Of a DNA stretch of 64,000 nucleotides, positions 51,677 through 59,826 are shown one piece after another. The stretch covers positions 62,001 through 126,000 of the forward strand of contig NZ_BMDJ01000005.1 of assembly GCF_014635725.1 (NCBI RefSeq), written 5' to 3'. Numbering within the stretch: the first letter of the stretch is position 1; each line of letters begins with the position of its first letter. Source of the stretch: Pedobacter mendelii. Its GTDB lineage: Bacteria; Bacteroidota; Bacteroidia; Sphingobacteriales; Sphingobacteriaceae. The translations under genes and the position numbers were made by a program. The notes below the pieces were generated by a model. It saw only the letters and a list, made by a program, of their open reading frames with translations, made no database searches and had not been told where the DNA came from.

Positions 51677-52189
51677 TTAGTGTTTCCCTTTACCATTTCC
51701 GTGGCCTTTTCCGTTATTTCCGTTTCCACTGTTTCCTTTGCCATATATTTTTTTAGCCTGGCCAGGAGGCATTCCATGTGGATGACCTTTCACAACATAG
51801 TATTTACTATCACGGCTATCTCTAATAATCAACTGACCTTTATTACCTTTAAATTTTCCGTATTTTACTTTGTCATTTTTAAAGTTCAAATAAGGCTTTG
51901 GAGAATTAATTACAACTTTATACCCATTGTATAAATCATAATTTCCATATCTGGATGGTAAATTATTTGCAAAAACCCAATCGTTTCCATTCAAGTATAC
52001 AAATTGCTTTTTGGGAACATAGTAATAGCTTTCTACATCAGGAAGATAATAATAATCTACATGGTCGTAACCTGTAGGACCCCATAATGGTTGTGAACCA
52101 ATATTGACATTCACATTTAATTGAGCCTTAGCTGGCATGCTGAGGAATGAAACCATCATTACTGCAGCCATTAAAAATAATCTTTTCAT
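51677..52189 (-). CDS. Secreted protein, paralogue 2 of 3, Gly/Asn/Lys tail
   Basis: A 170-residue protein with a signal peptide (MKRLFLMAAVMMVSFLSMPAKA). The core LNVNVNIGSQPLWGPTGYDHVDYYYLPDVESYYYVPKKQFVYLNGNDW is very close to paralogue 3. A second shared block is VKYGKFKGNKGQLIIRDSRDSKYYVVKGHPHGMPPGQAKK (residues about 108-148). The tail is a simple Gly/Asn/Lys/His sequence (GNGNNGKGHGNGKGKH). The protein is basic overall, and the function is unknown. It lies between its two paralogues, each with its own terminator, so the genes are probably separately transcribed. Confidence 0.75.
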   Translation of the reverse strand: MKRLFLMAAVMMVSFLSMPAKAQLNVNVNIGSQPLWGPTGYDHVDYYYLPDVESYYYVPKKQFVYLNGNDWVFANNLPSRYGNYDLYNGYKVVINSPKPYLNFKNDKVKYGKFKGNKGQLIIRDSRDSKYYVVKGHPHGMPPGQAKKIYGKGNSGNGNNGKGHGNGKGKH

Positions 52190-52246
52190 AATCGATTTAA
52201 TTTGTATGTTGATTTATATAAGTCCAAATCTCATGCCAGAAAATTA

Positions 52247-52282
52247 AAATAAAAAAGGGAGTCTCTCTCGAAACTCCCTTTA
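52247..52282 (-). terminator. Terminator after secreted paralogue 3
   Basis: On the minus strand the stem aaagggagtttcg / agactcccttt is followed by TTTTTTATTTTAAT. Confidence 0.7.
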
Positions 52283-52300
52283 CCACAACTAATTATATTG

Positions 52301-52921
52301 TTAATGACGGCCATTACTTTTTTCTCCACCTCTTTCAGGACGATTATTTTCACCTTTACTATTATTTTCACCTCTGTTATCGTTTCTATGTCCATTGTCT
52401 TGTGCCGGCCTTGAATTTTGGTTAACCCTTACAACAGTTTTTTGTGTGCGGTTTGGGCGATTATTATTGTTGTTTACAACCACGGTTTTGTTTCCGTTAT
52501 AGTTTGGATGTCCTTTTACTACATAATATTTAGTATCACGACTATCTCTGATTACCGCCTGACGGCCATTATAGTTTTTGAATTTACTATACTTGGTAAC
52601 GTAAACACTATTTCTTAAGTAAGGTCTTGGTTCGTTTACAACAACTTTGTAAGTGTTGTATACATTGAAGTTGCCAAATTGTGCTGGTAAACTATTTACC
52701 CAAACCCAACGACCTCCATTCGAATAAATATATTGTCCAGATGGAACATAATAATAAGCATCGATATCTGGGAAATAATAATAATCTACGTGGTCATATC
52801 CAGTAGGACCCCAAACTGGTTGTTGACCAATATTGATGTTTAAATTAACTTGTGCTTTTGCATTATTTATGCTGAATAATGAAACCATCAAAACTGCAGC
52901 AAATAAAACTAACTTTTTCAT
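52301..52921 (-). CDS. Secreted protein, paralogue 3 of 3, Asn/Arg/Glu tail
   Basis: A 206-residue protein with a signal peptide (MKKLVLFAAVLMVSLFSINNAKA). The core VNLNINIGQQPVWGPTGYDHVDYYYFPDIDAYYYVPSGQYIYSNGGRWVW and the block YSKFKNYNGRQAVIRDSRDTKYYVVKGHPNY match paralogue 2. The tail is Asn/Arg rich (VVNNNNNRPNRTQKTVVRVNQNSRP...RPERGGEKSNGRH), longer than the others. The three cores, with different low-complexity tails, suggest tandem duplication followed by rapid tail change. The tails could tether to polysaccharide or peptidoglycan; there is no evidence for a specific role. Confidence 0.75.
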   Translation of the reverse strand: MKKLVLFAAVLMVSLFSINNAKAQVNLNINIGQQPVWGPTGYDHVDYYYFPDIDAYYYVPSGQYIYSNGGRWVWVNSLPAQFGNFNVYNTYKVVVNEPRPYLRNSVYVTKYSKFKNYNGRQAVIRDSRDTKYYVVKGHPNYNGNKTVVVNNNNNRPNRTQKTVVRVNQNSRPAQDNGHRNDNRGENNSKGENNRPERGGEKSNGRH

Positions 52922-53024
52922 AACGTTTTTAAATTAAAGGTTTCGTGTGTGTATTAATTAGAGAAATAGACGTAACCATCATAAAGTAGTTTAATAGAGG
53001 CAAATCATTTTAACATTCTTTAAC

Positions 53025-53032
53025 TATATTTG
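53025..53032 (+). promoter_or_regulatory. gatB -7 promoter element (TATATTTG)
   Basis: A perfect TAnnTTTG match 33 bp before the gatB ATG. No clear TTTG lies at the right distance upstream. Confidence 0.5.
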
Positions 53033-53065
53033 CCTTCGAAATAGATTTAAAGTCATTATCATCAT

Positions 53066-54523
53066 ATGAGTTTAGGTACAAACCAAAACAATTACGAACT
53101 CGTTTCAGGATTAGAGATACATGTTCAGTTAAATACCAATACCAAAATATTTTCTGCTGATAGTGCGTCTTTCGGTGCTTTGCCTAATCAAAATATATCT
53201 ACAGTATCACTGGCTTTGCCTGGTGCTTTGCCAAAATTGAATAAAGAAGTTGTAGCAAAAGCAATTCGAATAGGATTGGCTTTAAACTGCACCATCAACC
53301 AAATCAATCACTTTGATAGGAAAAATTATTTCTATGCCGATTTACCAAAGGGGTATCAAATCACGCAGGATAATCAACCGATTTGTGTTAATGGTTTCAT
53401 CGGAGTAGAATTAGCTGATGGCTCGACAAAGAAAATCGGAATCAATAGAATTCACTTGGAAGAAGATGCGGGCAAAAGCATTCATGACCAAGATGATAAT
53501 TATTCTTTGGTTGATTTAAACCGTGCCGGGGTTCCTTTAATTGAAATTGTAACCGAACCTGATATTCGTAGCGCAGAAGAGGCATCGGTTTTATTGAGTG
53601 AAATTAGAAAGCTGGTTAGACATTTAAATGTAAGTGATGGGAATATGGAAGAGGGGAGTTTACGTTGCGATGCAAATATTTCGATACGTCCTTATGGTTC
53701 TACAGAATTTGGAACACGTTGCGAAGTCAAAAACCTAAACTCGATGCGTAACGTACGTAGAGCGATGGATTTTGAATTCGGCAGACAAGTGGAAGTGATT
53801 TCAAATGGTGAAAAAATTATCCAAAGCACTTTGAATTTTGATGCTGATAGAGGTACGACATCGCCAATGAGGACAAAGGAAGAGGCAAATGATTACCGTT
53901 ATTTTTCAGATCCAGATTTACAACCTATCTTTATCTCTGATAATTGGTTAGCGGAAATTAAATCGGCTATGCCGGCTTTACCAAATGAGATTTCGAAACA
54001 AATGGTTTCTGAATTTGGTATCAGTAAAGCTGATTCGGCATTATTTGCTGAAAATATAGGTTTGATGAATTATTTTAATCAGGCGTTACCAATTGTTAAT
54101 ATAAAGAAAACATTAATTAATTGGCTAATTGGCCCAATTAGAGCAGTTTTAATTGAAAAAGGAATAACGATTAGCGATTATAAAGTAAAACCAGAACAAT
54201 TGGCTGCTGCTATTAATTTGGTTGATGATAAAAAACTAACACAGCAAATTGCCATTCAACAATTGCTACCCGCTATTGAAGAAAAAGAAAATACCGATGT
54301 TAATGCTTCAGCAGAGTCGTTAAACCTACTTATTTTGGAAAATAGTGATGAATTAATTGACTTTATTAATGAAGTGTTGAATAAATATCCGCAACAGGTT
54401 GAGGCGTATAAAAAAGGAAAAAAAGGCGTTTTAGGTTTGTTTGTGGGCGACGTAATGAAATTGGCCAAAGGCAAAGCAGATGCTAAAAAATTAAATGAAT
54501 TGATAATTGAAAAACTAAAATAA
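53066..54523 (+). CDS. gatB: Aspartyl/glutamyl-tRNA amidotransferase subunit B
   Basis: A 485-residue GatB, the kinase subunit of GatCAB, which converts mischarged Glu-tRNA-Gln (and Asp-tRNA-Asn) to the amide form. Family sequences are YELVSGLEIHVQLNTNTKIFS, SLALPGALPKLN, RKNYFYADLPKGYQITQ, RIHLEEDAGKSIHD, DLNRAGVPLIEIVTEPD and RCDANISIRP. The tail domain (GatB_Yqey, ending IIEKLK) binds tRNA. gatA and gatC are not adjacent here. It overlaps the downstream lipoprotein gene by 1 nt (TAATG), so those two are co-transcribed. Confidence 0.96.
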   Translation: MSLGTNQNNYELVSGLEIHVQLNTNTKIFSADSASFGALPNQNISTVSLALPGALPKLNKEVVAKAIRIGLALNCTINQINHFDRKNYFYADLPKGYQITQDNQPICVNGFIGVELADGSTKKIGINRIHLEEDAGKSIHDQDDNYSLVDLNRAGVPLIEIVTEPDIRSAEEASVLLSEIRKLVRHLNVSDGNMEEGSLRCDANISIRPYGSTEFGTRCEVKNLNSMRNVRRAMDFEFGRQVEVISNGEKIIQSTLNFDADRGTTSPMRTKEEANDYRYFSDPDLQPIFISDNWLAEIKSAMPALPNEISKQMVSEFGISKADSALFAENIGLMNYFNQALPIVNIKKTLINWLIGPIRAVLIEKGITISDYKVKPEQLAAAINLVDDKKLTQQIAIQQLLPAIEEKENTDVNASAESLNLLILENSDELIDFINEVLNKYPQQVEAYKKGKKGVLGLFVGDVMKLAKGKADAKKLNELIIEKLK

Positions 54524-55635
54524 TGAGATTAAAAAACTTAAGCCTTATCGTATTAATCGCGATTGCTTTTACAGCTTGTAAACCAAAAGATAGTTTTACC
54601 ATTGATGGAACATTCCAAAACCTAGGAAAGGAAAAGAAAGTTTTTTTGTACGGAATGCAAAACAGCCAAATGATTGCCGTTGACTCAACCAATTTATCGG
54701 AAAAAGGAGAATTTAAATTTATACATAAAACACCGTCAGTAGATTTTTTTAGGGTTTCAGTAGGTAATCATGAATTTATGTTAATCGCTAAAAATGGAGA
54801 TGAAATTAAATTAGAAGCAGATTTAGCCGATAAAACAATGGCTTATAAAATTTCTGGGGCTAATGAAGTTGAGAAGTTATCTGATTTAAATGCAATTAGA
54901 AATACTTATGCCAAACAAGTTGAGCAGTTGCAAGCAGATTTTGAAGCCAAAGTAGCAACACAACCACAAAATAGAGCTATGATTTTGGAAGAGTTAAAAC
55001 CAAAATATGAATCTTACACAAATCAGCAAAATGCCTCAATTATTAAATTTGCAAAGGATAATAAAGGAACTTTAGCCAGCTTTTATGCAATGAATACTTT
55101 AAGTCCGCAGGAGTTTGAAGCAGAATTGGTGAAATTTGCTGATGAAGTAAAAGAAGAAATTAAAGGCAATGCAACGGTAGATACTTTTGTTAAACAAATG
55201 GCTTTATTGAAAGCAGTGCAGGTAGGGCAAATGGCTCCGGCGTTTACAATCAATACTGCCGATGGAAAACCAGTGAGTTTATCTGATTATAAAGGGAAAT
55301 ATATTTTAGTAGATTTTTGGGCATCCTGGTGTCAGCCTTGTCGCCAAGAAAACCCTAATGTAGTTAAGGTTTATAATAAGTATAAAACTAAGAACTTCGA
55401 TATCTTAGGGATTTCTCTAGATACCGACAAAGCCGCATGGTTGGGTGCAATTAATGCCGATGGTTTAATGTGGACGCATGTTTCAGAATTGAAAGATTTT
55501 AATGGCGAAACGGTTAAAAAATATCAGGTTCAGGCAATTCCTACTTCATATTTAATTGACCCAAGTGGAAAAATCGCAGCAAAAAACCTTCGTGGTAACG
55601 AACTGGATTCGTTTTTAGCAAAAACGTTACGTTAA
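54523..55635 (+). CDS. TlpA-like thiol-disulfide lipoprotein with DUF4369 domain
   Basis: A 370-residue protein. The lipoprotein signal ends in FTAC (C19), so it is membrane-anchored in the periplasm. A DUF4369 beta-domain (about 25-120: FTIDGTFQNLGKEKKVFLYGMQNSQMIAVDSTNLSEKGEFKF) and a helical linker precede a thioredoxin-like domain. Its CxxC active site is in VDFWASWCQPCRQENP (CQPC), with the cis-Pro in QAIPTSYLID. It probably reduces disulfides in periplasmic substrates such as cytochromes. It lies 1 nt overlapped after gatB, a common Bacteroidetes arrangement without a known link. Confidence 0.9.
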   Translation: MRLKNLSLIVLIAIAFTACKPKDSFTIDGTFQNLGKEKKVFLYGMQNSQMIAVDSTNLSEKGEFKFIHKTPSVDFFRVSVGNHEFMLIAKNGDEIKLEADLADKTMAYKISGANEVEKLSDLNAIRNTYAKQVEQLQADFEAKVATQPQNRAMILEELKPKYESYTNQQNASIIKFAKDNKGTLASFYAMNTLSPQEFEAELVKFADEVKEEIKGNATVDTFVKQMALLKAVQVGQMAPAFTINTADGKPVSLSDYKGKYILVDFWASWCQPCRQENPNVVKVYNKYKTKNFDILGISLDTDKAAWLGAINADGLMWTHVSELKDFNGETVKKYQVQAIPTSYLIDPSGKIAAKNLRGNELDSFLAKTLR

Positions 55636-55739
55636 AAAAAACTCAATGTTAAACTAATTTAAGTCATTAACAATTTCTTAACTTAGGCTTAACTGAAAAT
55701 TACTTCAGAGATACTACTTTCGTAACAAATATTTAATTT

Positions 55740-56429
55740 ATGAACAATCCAGGTCAGAAAATATTAATTGTTGATGATGAACCAGATATTCTGGAATTGA
55801 TTGAATACAATTTAAAGAAAGAAGGTTATCAGGTTTTTACAGCATCAAACGGACAGGAGGGAATTACTGTTGCCAAAAAAGTCCATCCAGATTTAATTAT
55901 TCTAGATATCATGATGCCTAAAATGGATGGAATAGAAGCTTGTCGTTTGATGAGAGCCATTCCCGAATTCAAAAATACATTCATGGTTTTCTTAACTGCC
56001 AGAAGTGAGGAATATTCTGAAATTGCTGGTTTTAATGTCGGCGCTGATGATTACATTGCAAAACCCATTAAACCCCGTGCTTTAGTAAGTCGTATAAATG
56101 CTATTTTAAGAAGAAATTCGGGTACGGAAGAAATATCAGAAAATAAATTGGAAATTGGCGATTTGGTTATAGATCGTGAAGCGTATTTAGTTTTTCAAGG
56201 TGGAAATAAAGTAGTTTTAGCTAAGAAAGAATTTGAATTACTTTATCTATTGGCTTCAAAACCTGGCAAAGTTTACACGCGAGAAGCAATCTTAAAAAAT
56301 ATTTGGGAAGATTCAGTTGTGGTAACCAATAGAACCATTGATGTTCATATTCGTAAACTACGTGAAAAATTAGGTGAAACTTATGTATCTACAGTTAAAG
56401 GTGTAGGTTATAAATTCGAACTTTCTTAG
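55740..56429 (+). CDS. OmpR/PhoB-type response regulator without adjacent kinase
   Basis: A 229-residue two-domain regulator. The receiver domain (about 5-125) has IVDDEPD (acidic pair), phospho-acceptor D56 in LIILDIMMPKMDG, and the conserved Thr/Lys in FLTARSEE and DDYIAKP. The winged-helix DNA-binding domain (about 138-229) has LAKKEFELLYLLASKPGKVYTREAIL and RTIDVHIRKLREKLG. No histidine kinase gene is adjacent, so its partner must be elsewhere. The gene is bracketed by a terminator downstream and a gap of 105 bp upstream. Confidence 0.95.
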   Translation: MNNPGQKILIVDDEPDILELIEYNLKKEGYQVFTASNGQEGITVAKKVHPDLIILDIMMPKMDGIEACRLMRAIPEFKNTFMVFLTARSEEYSEIAGFNVGADDYIAKPIKPRALVSRINAILRRNSGTEEISENKLEIGDLVIDREAYLVFQGGNKVVLAKKEFELLYLLASKPGKVYTREAILKNIWEDSVVVTNRTIDVHIRKLREKLGETYVSTVKGVGYKFELS

Positions 56430-56449
56430 AAATTTATCATAAAATATTT

Positions 56450-56484
56450 AAGCCGCAGATGAATAAAATTCATGCGGCTTTTTT
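56450..56484 (+). terminator. Terminator after the response regulator
   Basis: The stem aagccgca (gatgaat loop region) / tgcggctt is followed by six T. It excludes co-transcription of the tail-tube gene with the regulator. Confidence 0.8.
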
Positions 56485-56537
56485 GTGTTCTAACAATTTG
56501 TTATTATATTGTATTTCAACTAATTAAATACTATAAA

Positions 56538-56972
56538 ATGACTGAAAATTCACTTAATCGTTATAATTTTATTGCAGACTGGGGTGGTGCTAGGATAGGT
56601 TTTTCTGAAATATCTGGTTTAGATATAGAAATAGAGACAGTTTCGGTAAGAGATGGCTCAAGTCCAGTAGACAGCGGCAGAAAGATTCCAGGTATTCGTA
56701 AATTTTCAAACATTATCTTAAAACGTGGAATAATTAAAGGCGACAATGATTTTTTTAACTGGATTAATTCTAAATCAAATGGTAACATAGAGCGAAGAAA
56801 TATCGTAATTAAACTTCTAGATGAAACACATAACCCTATTTTTATATGGCAAGCTAAAAACGCTTTCCCTGTAAAATACATCGGACCAGTTCTAATTTCA
56901 GATGATAGTGAAGTTGCTCTTGAAATATTGGAACTGACACACGAGGGACTAACTGTTAGTTCTGCAAAATAG
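56538..56972 (+). CDS. Phage T4 gp19-like tail tube protein, orphan
   Basis: A 144-residue protein reading as the inner-tube family of contractile tails (T4 gp19; also eCIS tube proteins Afp1/Pvc1). The N-terminal FIADWGGARIGFSEISGLDIEIETVSVRDGSSPVDSGRKIPG (residues about 9-50) and ILKRGIIKGDNDFFNWINSKSNG are family-like. The tail is AKNAFPVKYIGPVLISDDSEVALEILELTHEGL. The ATG at 56538 is the likely start; an upstream ATG at 56472 lies in the preceding terminator. No sheath, baseplate, spike or tail genes are near, and flanking genes are housekeeping. It could be a captured remnant or have a separate role. Confidence 0.8.
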   Translation: MTENSLNRYNFIADWGGARIGFSEISGLDIEIETVSVRDGSSPVDSGRKIPGIRKFSNIILKRGIIKGDNDFFNWINSKSNGNIERRNIVIKLLDETHNPIFIWQAKNAFPVKYIGPVLISDDSEVALEILELTHEGLTVSSAK

Positions 56973-57125
56973 TAAAGGCTTTAACTTTCTTGTTTTTTGT
57001 AATTTATTCGAAAGCGATATCGTAGTAAGCTTACTACCTAAAAATAGTTGCCTTCCTTTCAAATTTCTAATTTGCGTCAATACTTTTATCTGTGGTTAAT
57101 TTCTAAACCAATAAAAATAAATCTG

Positions 57126-57133
57126 TATTTTTG
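57126..57133 (+). promoter_or_regulatory. -7 promoter element (TATTTTTG) of the pseudouridine synthase gene
   Basis: A perfect TAnnTTTG match 24 bp before the TTG start. It predicts transcription from about 57139 and supports that start. Confidence 0.5.
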
Positions 57134-57156
57134 CGTTTCATTAATAATACCATAGA

Positions 57157-57879
57157 TTGAAGTATCCTAATTTTAAAGATCTTATTCTTTTCGAAGATAG
57201 CGATTTTATTGTAATCAATAAACCTCCATTTCTGGCCTCACTCGATGAAAGAGGTGGTTCTGGGGAAACAAATGTTTTACGTTTAGCTAAACAATATAGT
57301 GATGATGCACAGGTTTGTCACCGATTGGATAAGGAAACTTCTGGTGCTTTAATTATTGCGAAAAATCCAGAAGCGTATCGTCATGCATCTATGCAATTTG
57401 AGCGAAGAAAGGTGAATAAAACTTATCATGCAGTGGTGGATGGACATGTTATCTTTGATAAGTTATTAGTTGATTTGCCCATTTTAAACGATGGAAATAA
57501 AAATGTAACCATCGATAGGGCTGAAGGTAAAAGGGCTGAAACCATTTTCGATTCATTAAAATACTACAAGAATTATACTTTGGTAGAATGTAAGCCAATT
57601 ACAGGCAGAATGCACCAAATCCGGATTCATTTAGCTACACAACGTGCTGCTATTATTGGAGATGAAATGTATAAAGGAAAGTCTGTTTTTCTATCATCAA
57701 TTAAGCGTGGCTATAAATTAACAAAAGGCGAAGAAGAGCAGCCTATAATGAAACGTTTTGCACTTCACGCAAGGCATTTAGTTTTTAAGGGATTAAATGA
57801 CCAAGATATTTTTATTGATGCACCTTATCCTAAAGATTTTGCTACTCTTATTAAGCTTTTAGATAAGTTTGATGCTTAA
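57157..57879 (+). CDS. RluA family pseudouridine synthase
   Basis: A 240-residue enzyme that isomerises uridine to pseudouridine in rRNA or tRNA. The catalytic motif HRLDKETSGALIIAKNP (residues about 57-73) carries the Asp of HRLDxxTSG. Motifs RRKVNKTYHAVVDG and ITGRMHQIRIHLA follow. It lacks an S4 domain, as in RluA and TruC. The start is a TTG at 57157, because the family start (KYPNFKDLILFEDSDFIVINKP) begins there and no ATG precedes it. The target base cannot be told. It is 18 bp upstream of the CLC gene and likely co-transcribed. Confidence 0.92.
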   Translation: MKYPNFKDLILFEDSDFIVINKPPFLASLDERGGSGETNVLRLAKQYSDDAQVCHRLDKETSGALIIAKNPEAYRHASMQFERRKVNKTYHAVVDGHVIFDKLLVDLPILNDGNKNVTIDRAEGKRAETIFDSLKYYKNYTLVECKPITGRMHQIRIHLATQRAAIIGDEMYKGKSVFLSSIKRGYKLTKGEEEQPIMKRFALHARHLVFKGLNDQDIFIDAPYPKDFATLIKLLDKFDA

Positions 57880-57897
57880 TCCCCTAAACCCGATAGT

Positions 57898-59688
57898 ATG
57901 TATATCCGCTTTGTAAATTACCTTGATAAGATTAACCGTTACAGAAAATCAAAAATATCAAACCGTAATTTCTTAGTTATAATTGCAATTGTTGTTGGTG
58001 TTTTAGCAGGACTAGCAGCCGCGGCTTTAAAAAGTTTGACACATCATATCGAAGAGTTTCTTCAATCAGATTGGCAGTGGAAATACAAATACTTCCTCTA
58101 TTTGCTTTTCCCGATGATTGGTATATTTCTTACGGTTTTATACATTAAATGCTTCATCCGTAAAAGTAAATTTGAAACAGGATTAACACCCTTGCTTTAT
58201 GCGATTTCTAAAAAATCGAGCAGGATAGAGCCGCATAATATTTACTCCCAAATTATAACGGCGGCCATTACAGTAGGTTTTGGCGGTTCAACAGGATTGG
58301 AGGCACCAATTGTTACTAGTGGATCTGCCATTGGCTCAAATTTGGGAAGAGTTTTAGGCTTATCGTATCGGGAAATTACTATGTTGGTGGCTTGTGGCGC
58401 AGCTGCAGGAATAGCAGGAGCTTTCAATAGCCCCGTTGCAGGAATCGTTTTTGCTATTGAAATATTACTTCCCGAATTTACAATACCCGCATTTATTCCA
58501 TTATTGCTGTCTGCAGCAACAGCTGCAGTAGTTGCAAGGTTATTTTATACACAACAATTATTTTTTCTGGTAACCGAGGGGTGGAAGGTAAATGCCTTAT
58601 TTTACTACGTGATTTTAGCTTTATTGATTGGTTTATTTTCTATTTATTTTACCAAAGCAAATTATTTAGTAAAGGGATTTTTCTACAAAATTAAGCATCC
58701 ATACACCAAAGTAATTATTGGTGGTTTGATGCTTGGCGCTTTAGTCTTTCTATTCCCAACGCTATATGGTGAGGGTTATATTACCATCAAAAGTCTCTTA
58801 AAAGGAGATTATCTGGCAGTGATAAACAATAGTATTTTTTCGGATTACAATACCGTTCCTGCGCTTGTAATTCTCTTTACGGTGGTTACGATTTTCATGA
58901 AATCAATCGCTACTTTGGTTACTTTGGGTGCTGGCGGTAATGGCGGTACTTTTGCACCCAGTTTAATAATGGGCGGACTGATCGGGTTTATTTTTGCCTA
59001 TGTAGTTAATCTTTCAGGAATTGCTCAGTTAAATGTTTCGAATTTTATTGTTGCAGGTATGGCAGCAGCTTTAGGTGCTATAATGCATGCACCATTAACC
59101 GGTATTTTTTTAATAGCAGAAATTACTGGAGGATATATTCTGATGGTTCCTTTGATGATAACAACAGCTATATCTTATGCTGTTAACCGCAGTTCTCAAA
59201 AACATTCCATTTATACAAAAGCACTTGCAGATAAAGGTGAATTACTTTCTCATGAAGATAAGGACACCACAGTTTTAAATCAAATGAAACTGAAATATCT
59301 GCTTGAGAAAAACTATCCTGTGCTTAATATGGATGATTTGATTTCTTTAAAAATGCCTGAAATTTTGCAATCGCACAAAAATATTTGCGCAGTTACTGAT
59401 GAGCTGGGTGATTTTAAAGGAATTATTTACGTGGAAGAGCTTTTTGGTGAGATGATTAACAACAATGGTAAGGAAAGTTTAACAGCCTCTCATTTACTTC
59501 AACAAGCACCAAATACCATTAGTGAAAATGACGATTTAAAAATTGTCTTACAAAAAATGGAGCAAGAAAATGCCTGGATTTTACCGGTTATTAATAACCA
59601 GAATCAATTTAAAGGTTTTGTTTCCAAAACAGCCATTTTTAATAAATACAGAGCATTATTGATGAGGCAGAATGATTACATGGGGTAA
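57898..59688 (+). CDS. CLC family chloride/proton exchanger with C-terminal CBS domains
   Basis: A 596-residue membrane protein. About 11 helices form the CLC pore (residues about 28-435): FGGSTGLEAPIVTSGSAIGSNLGR, where GLEAP stands for the usual GxEGP and keeps the gating Glu. The GxFxP motif is GGNGGTFAPSLIMGG. A cytosolic pair of CBS domains (about 450-590) may bind nucleotides. The kept Glu favours an exchanger over a channel. It is probably co-transcribed with the upstream pseudouridine synthase (18-bp gap). The anion may be Cl- or fluoride; the usual fluoride-type Met is not evident. Confidence 0.92.
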   Translation: MYIRFVNYLDKINRYRKSKISNRNFLVIIAIVVGVLAGLAAAALKSLTHHIEEFLQSDWQWKYKYFLYLLFPMIGIFLTVLYIKCFIRKSKFETGLTPLLYAISKKSSRIEPHNIYSQIITAAITVGFGGSTGLEAPIVTSGSAIGSNLGRVLGLSYREITMLVACGAAAGIAGAFNSPVAGIVFAIEILLPEFTIPAFIPLLLSAATAAVVARLFYTQQLFFLVTEGWKVNALFYYVILALLIGLFSIYFTKANYLVKGFFYKIKHPYTKVIIGGLMLGALVFLFPTLYGEGYITIKSLLKGDYLAVINNSIFSDYNTVPALVILFTVVTIFMKSIATLVTLGAGGNGGTFAPSLIMGGLIGFIFAYVVNLSGIAQLNVSNFIVAGMAAALGAIMHAPLTGIFLIAEITGGYILMVPLMITTAISYAVNRSSQKHSIYTKALADKGELLSHEDKDTTVLNQMKLKYLLEKNYPVLNMDDLISLKMPEILQSHKNICAVTDELGDFKGIIYVEELFGEMINNNGKESLTASHLLQQAPNTISENDDLKIVLQKMEQENAWILPVINNQNQFKGFVSKTAIFNKYRALLMRQNDYMG

Positions 59689-59748
59689 ACCCAACCATCT
59701 ACAGGGGGCTTCTGACTTTTTAACGCTCTTGCATTTTCGATAAAAAAA

Positions 59749-59784
59749 GTTGGAATAAATTAAGATAAATCTCAATATTCCAAC
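59749..59784. terminator. Candidate bidirectional terminator between CLC and sigma-54 activator genes
   Basis: The 8-bp arms gttggaat / attccaac have a 20-nt loop and an A run on the left. It lies between convergent genes. It is weaker than the others in this window. Confidence 0.4.
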
Positions 59785-59826
59785 TTAATATATCATAAAT
59801 CTCGCTATTAGTTCCCGCTTTAGGGG

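Noticed and set aside
51055..52921. The three secreted paralogues as one phase-variable gene
   Set aside because: Each has its own start, signal peptide and terminator, and no inverted repeats or recombinase are present.
56472..56540. Upstream ATG for the tail-tube gene (22 extra residues, including a hydrophobic stretch)
   Set aside because: It lies in the terminator of the previous gene; the family N-terminus begins at 56538.
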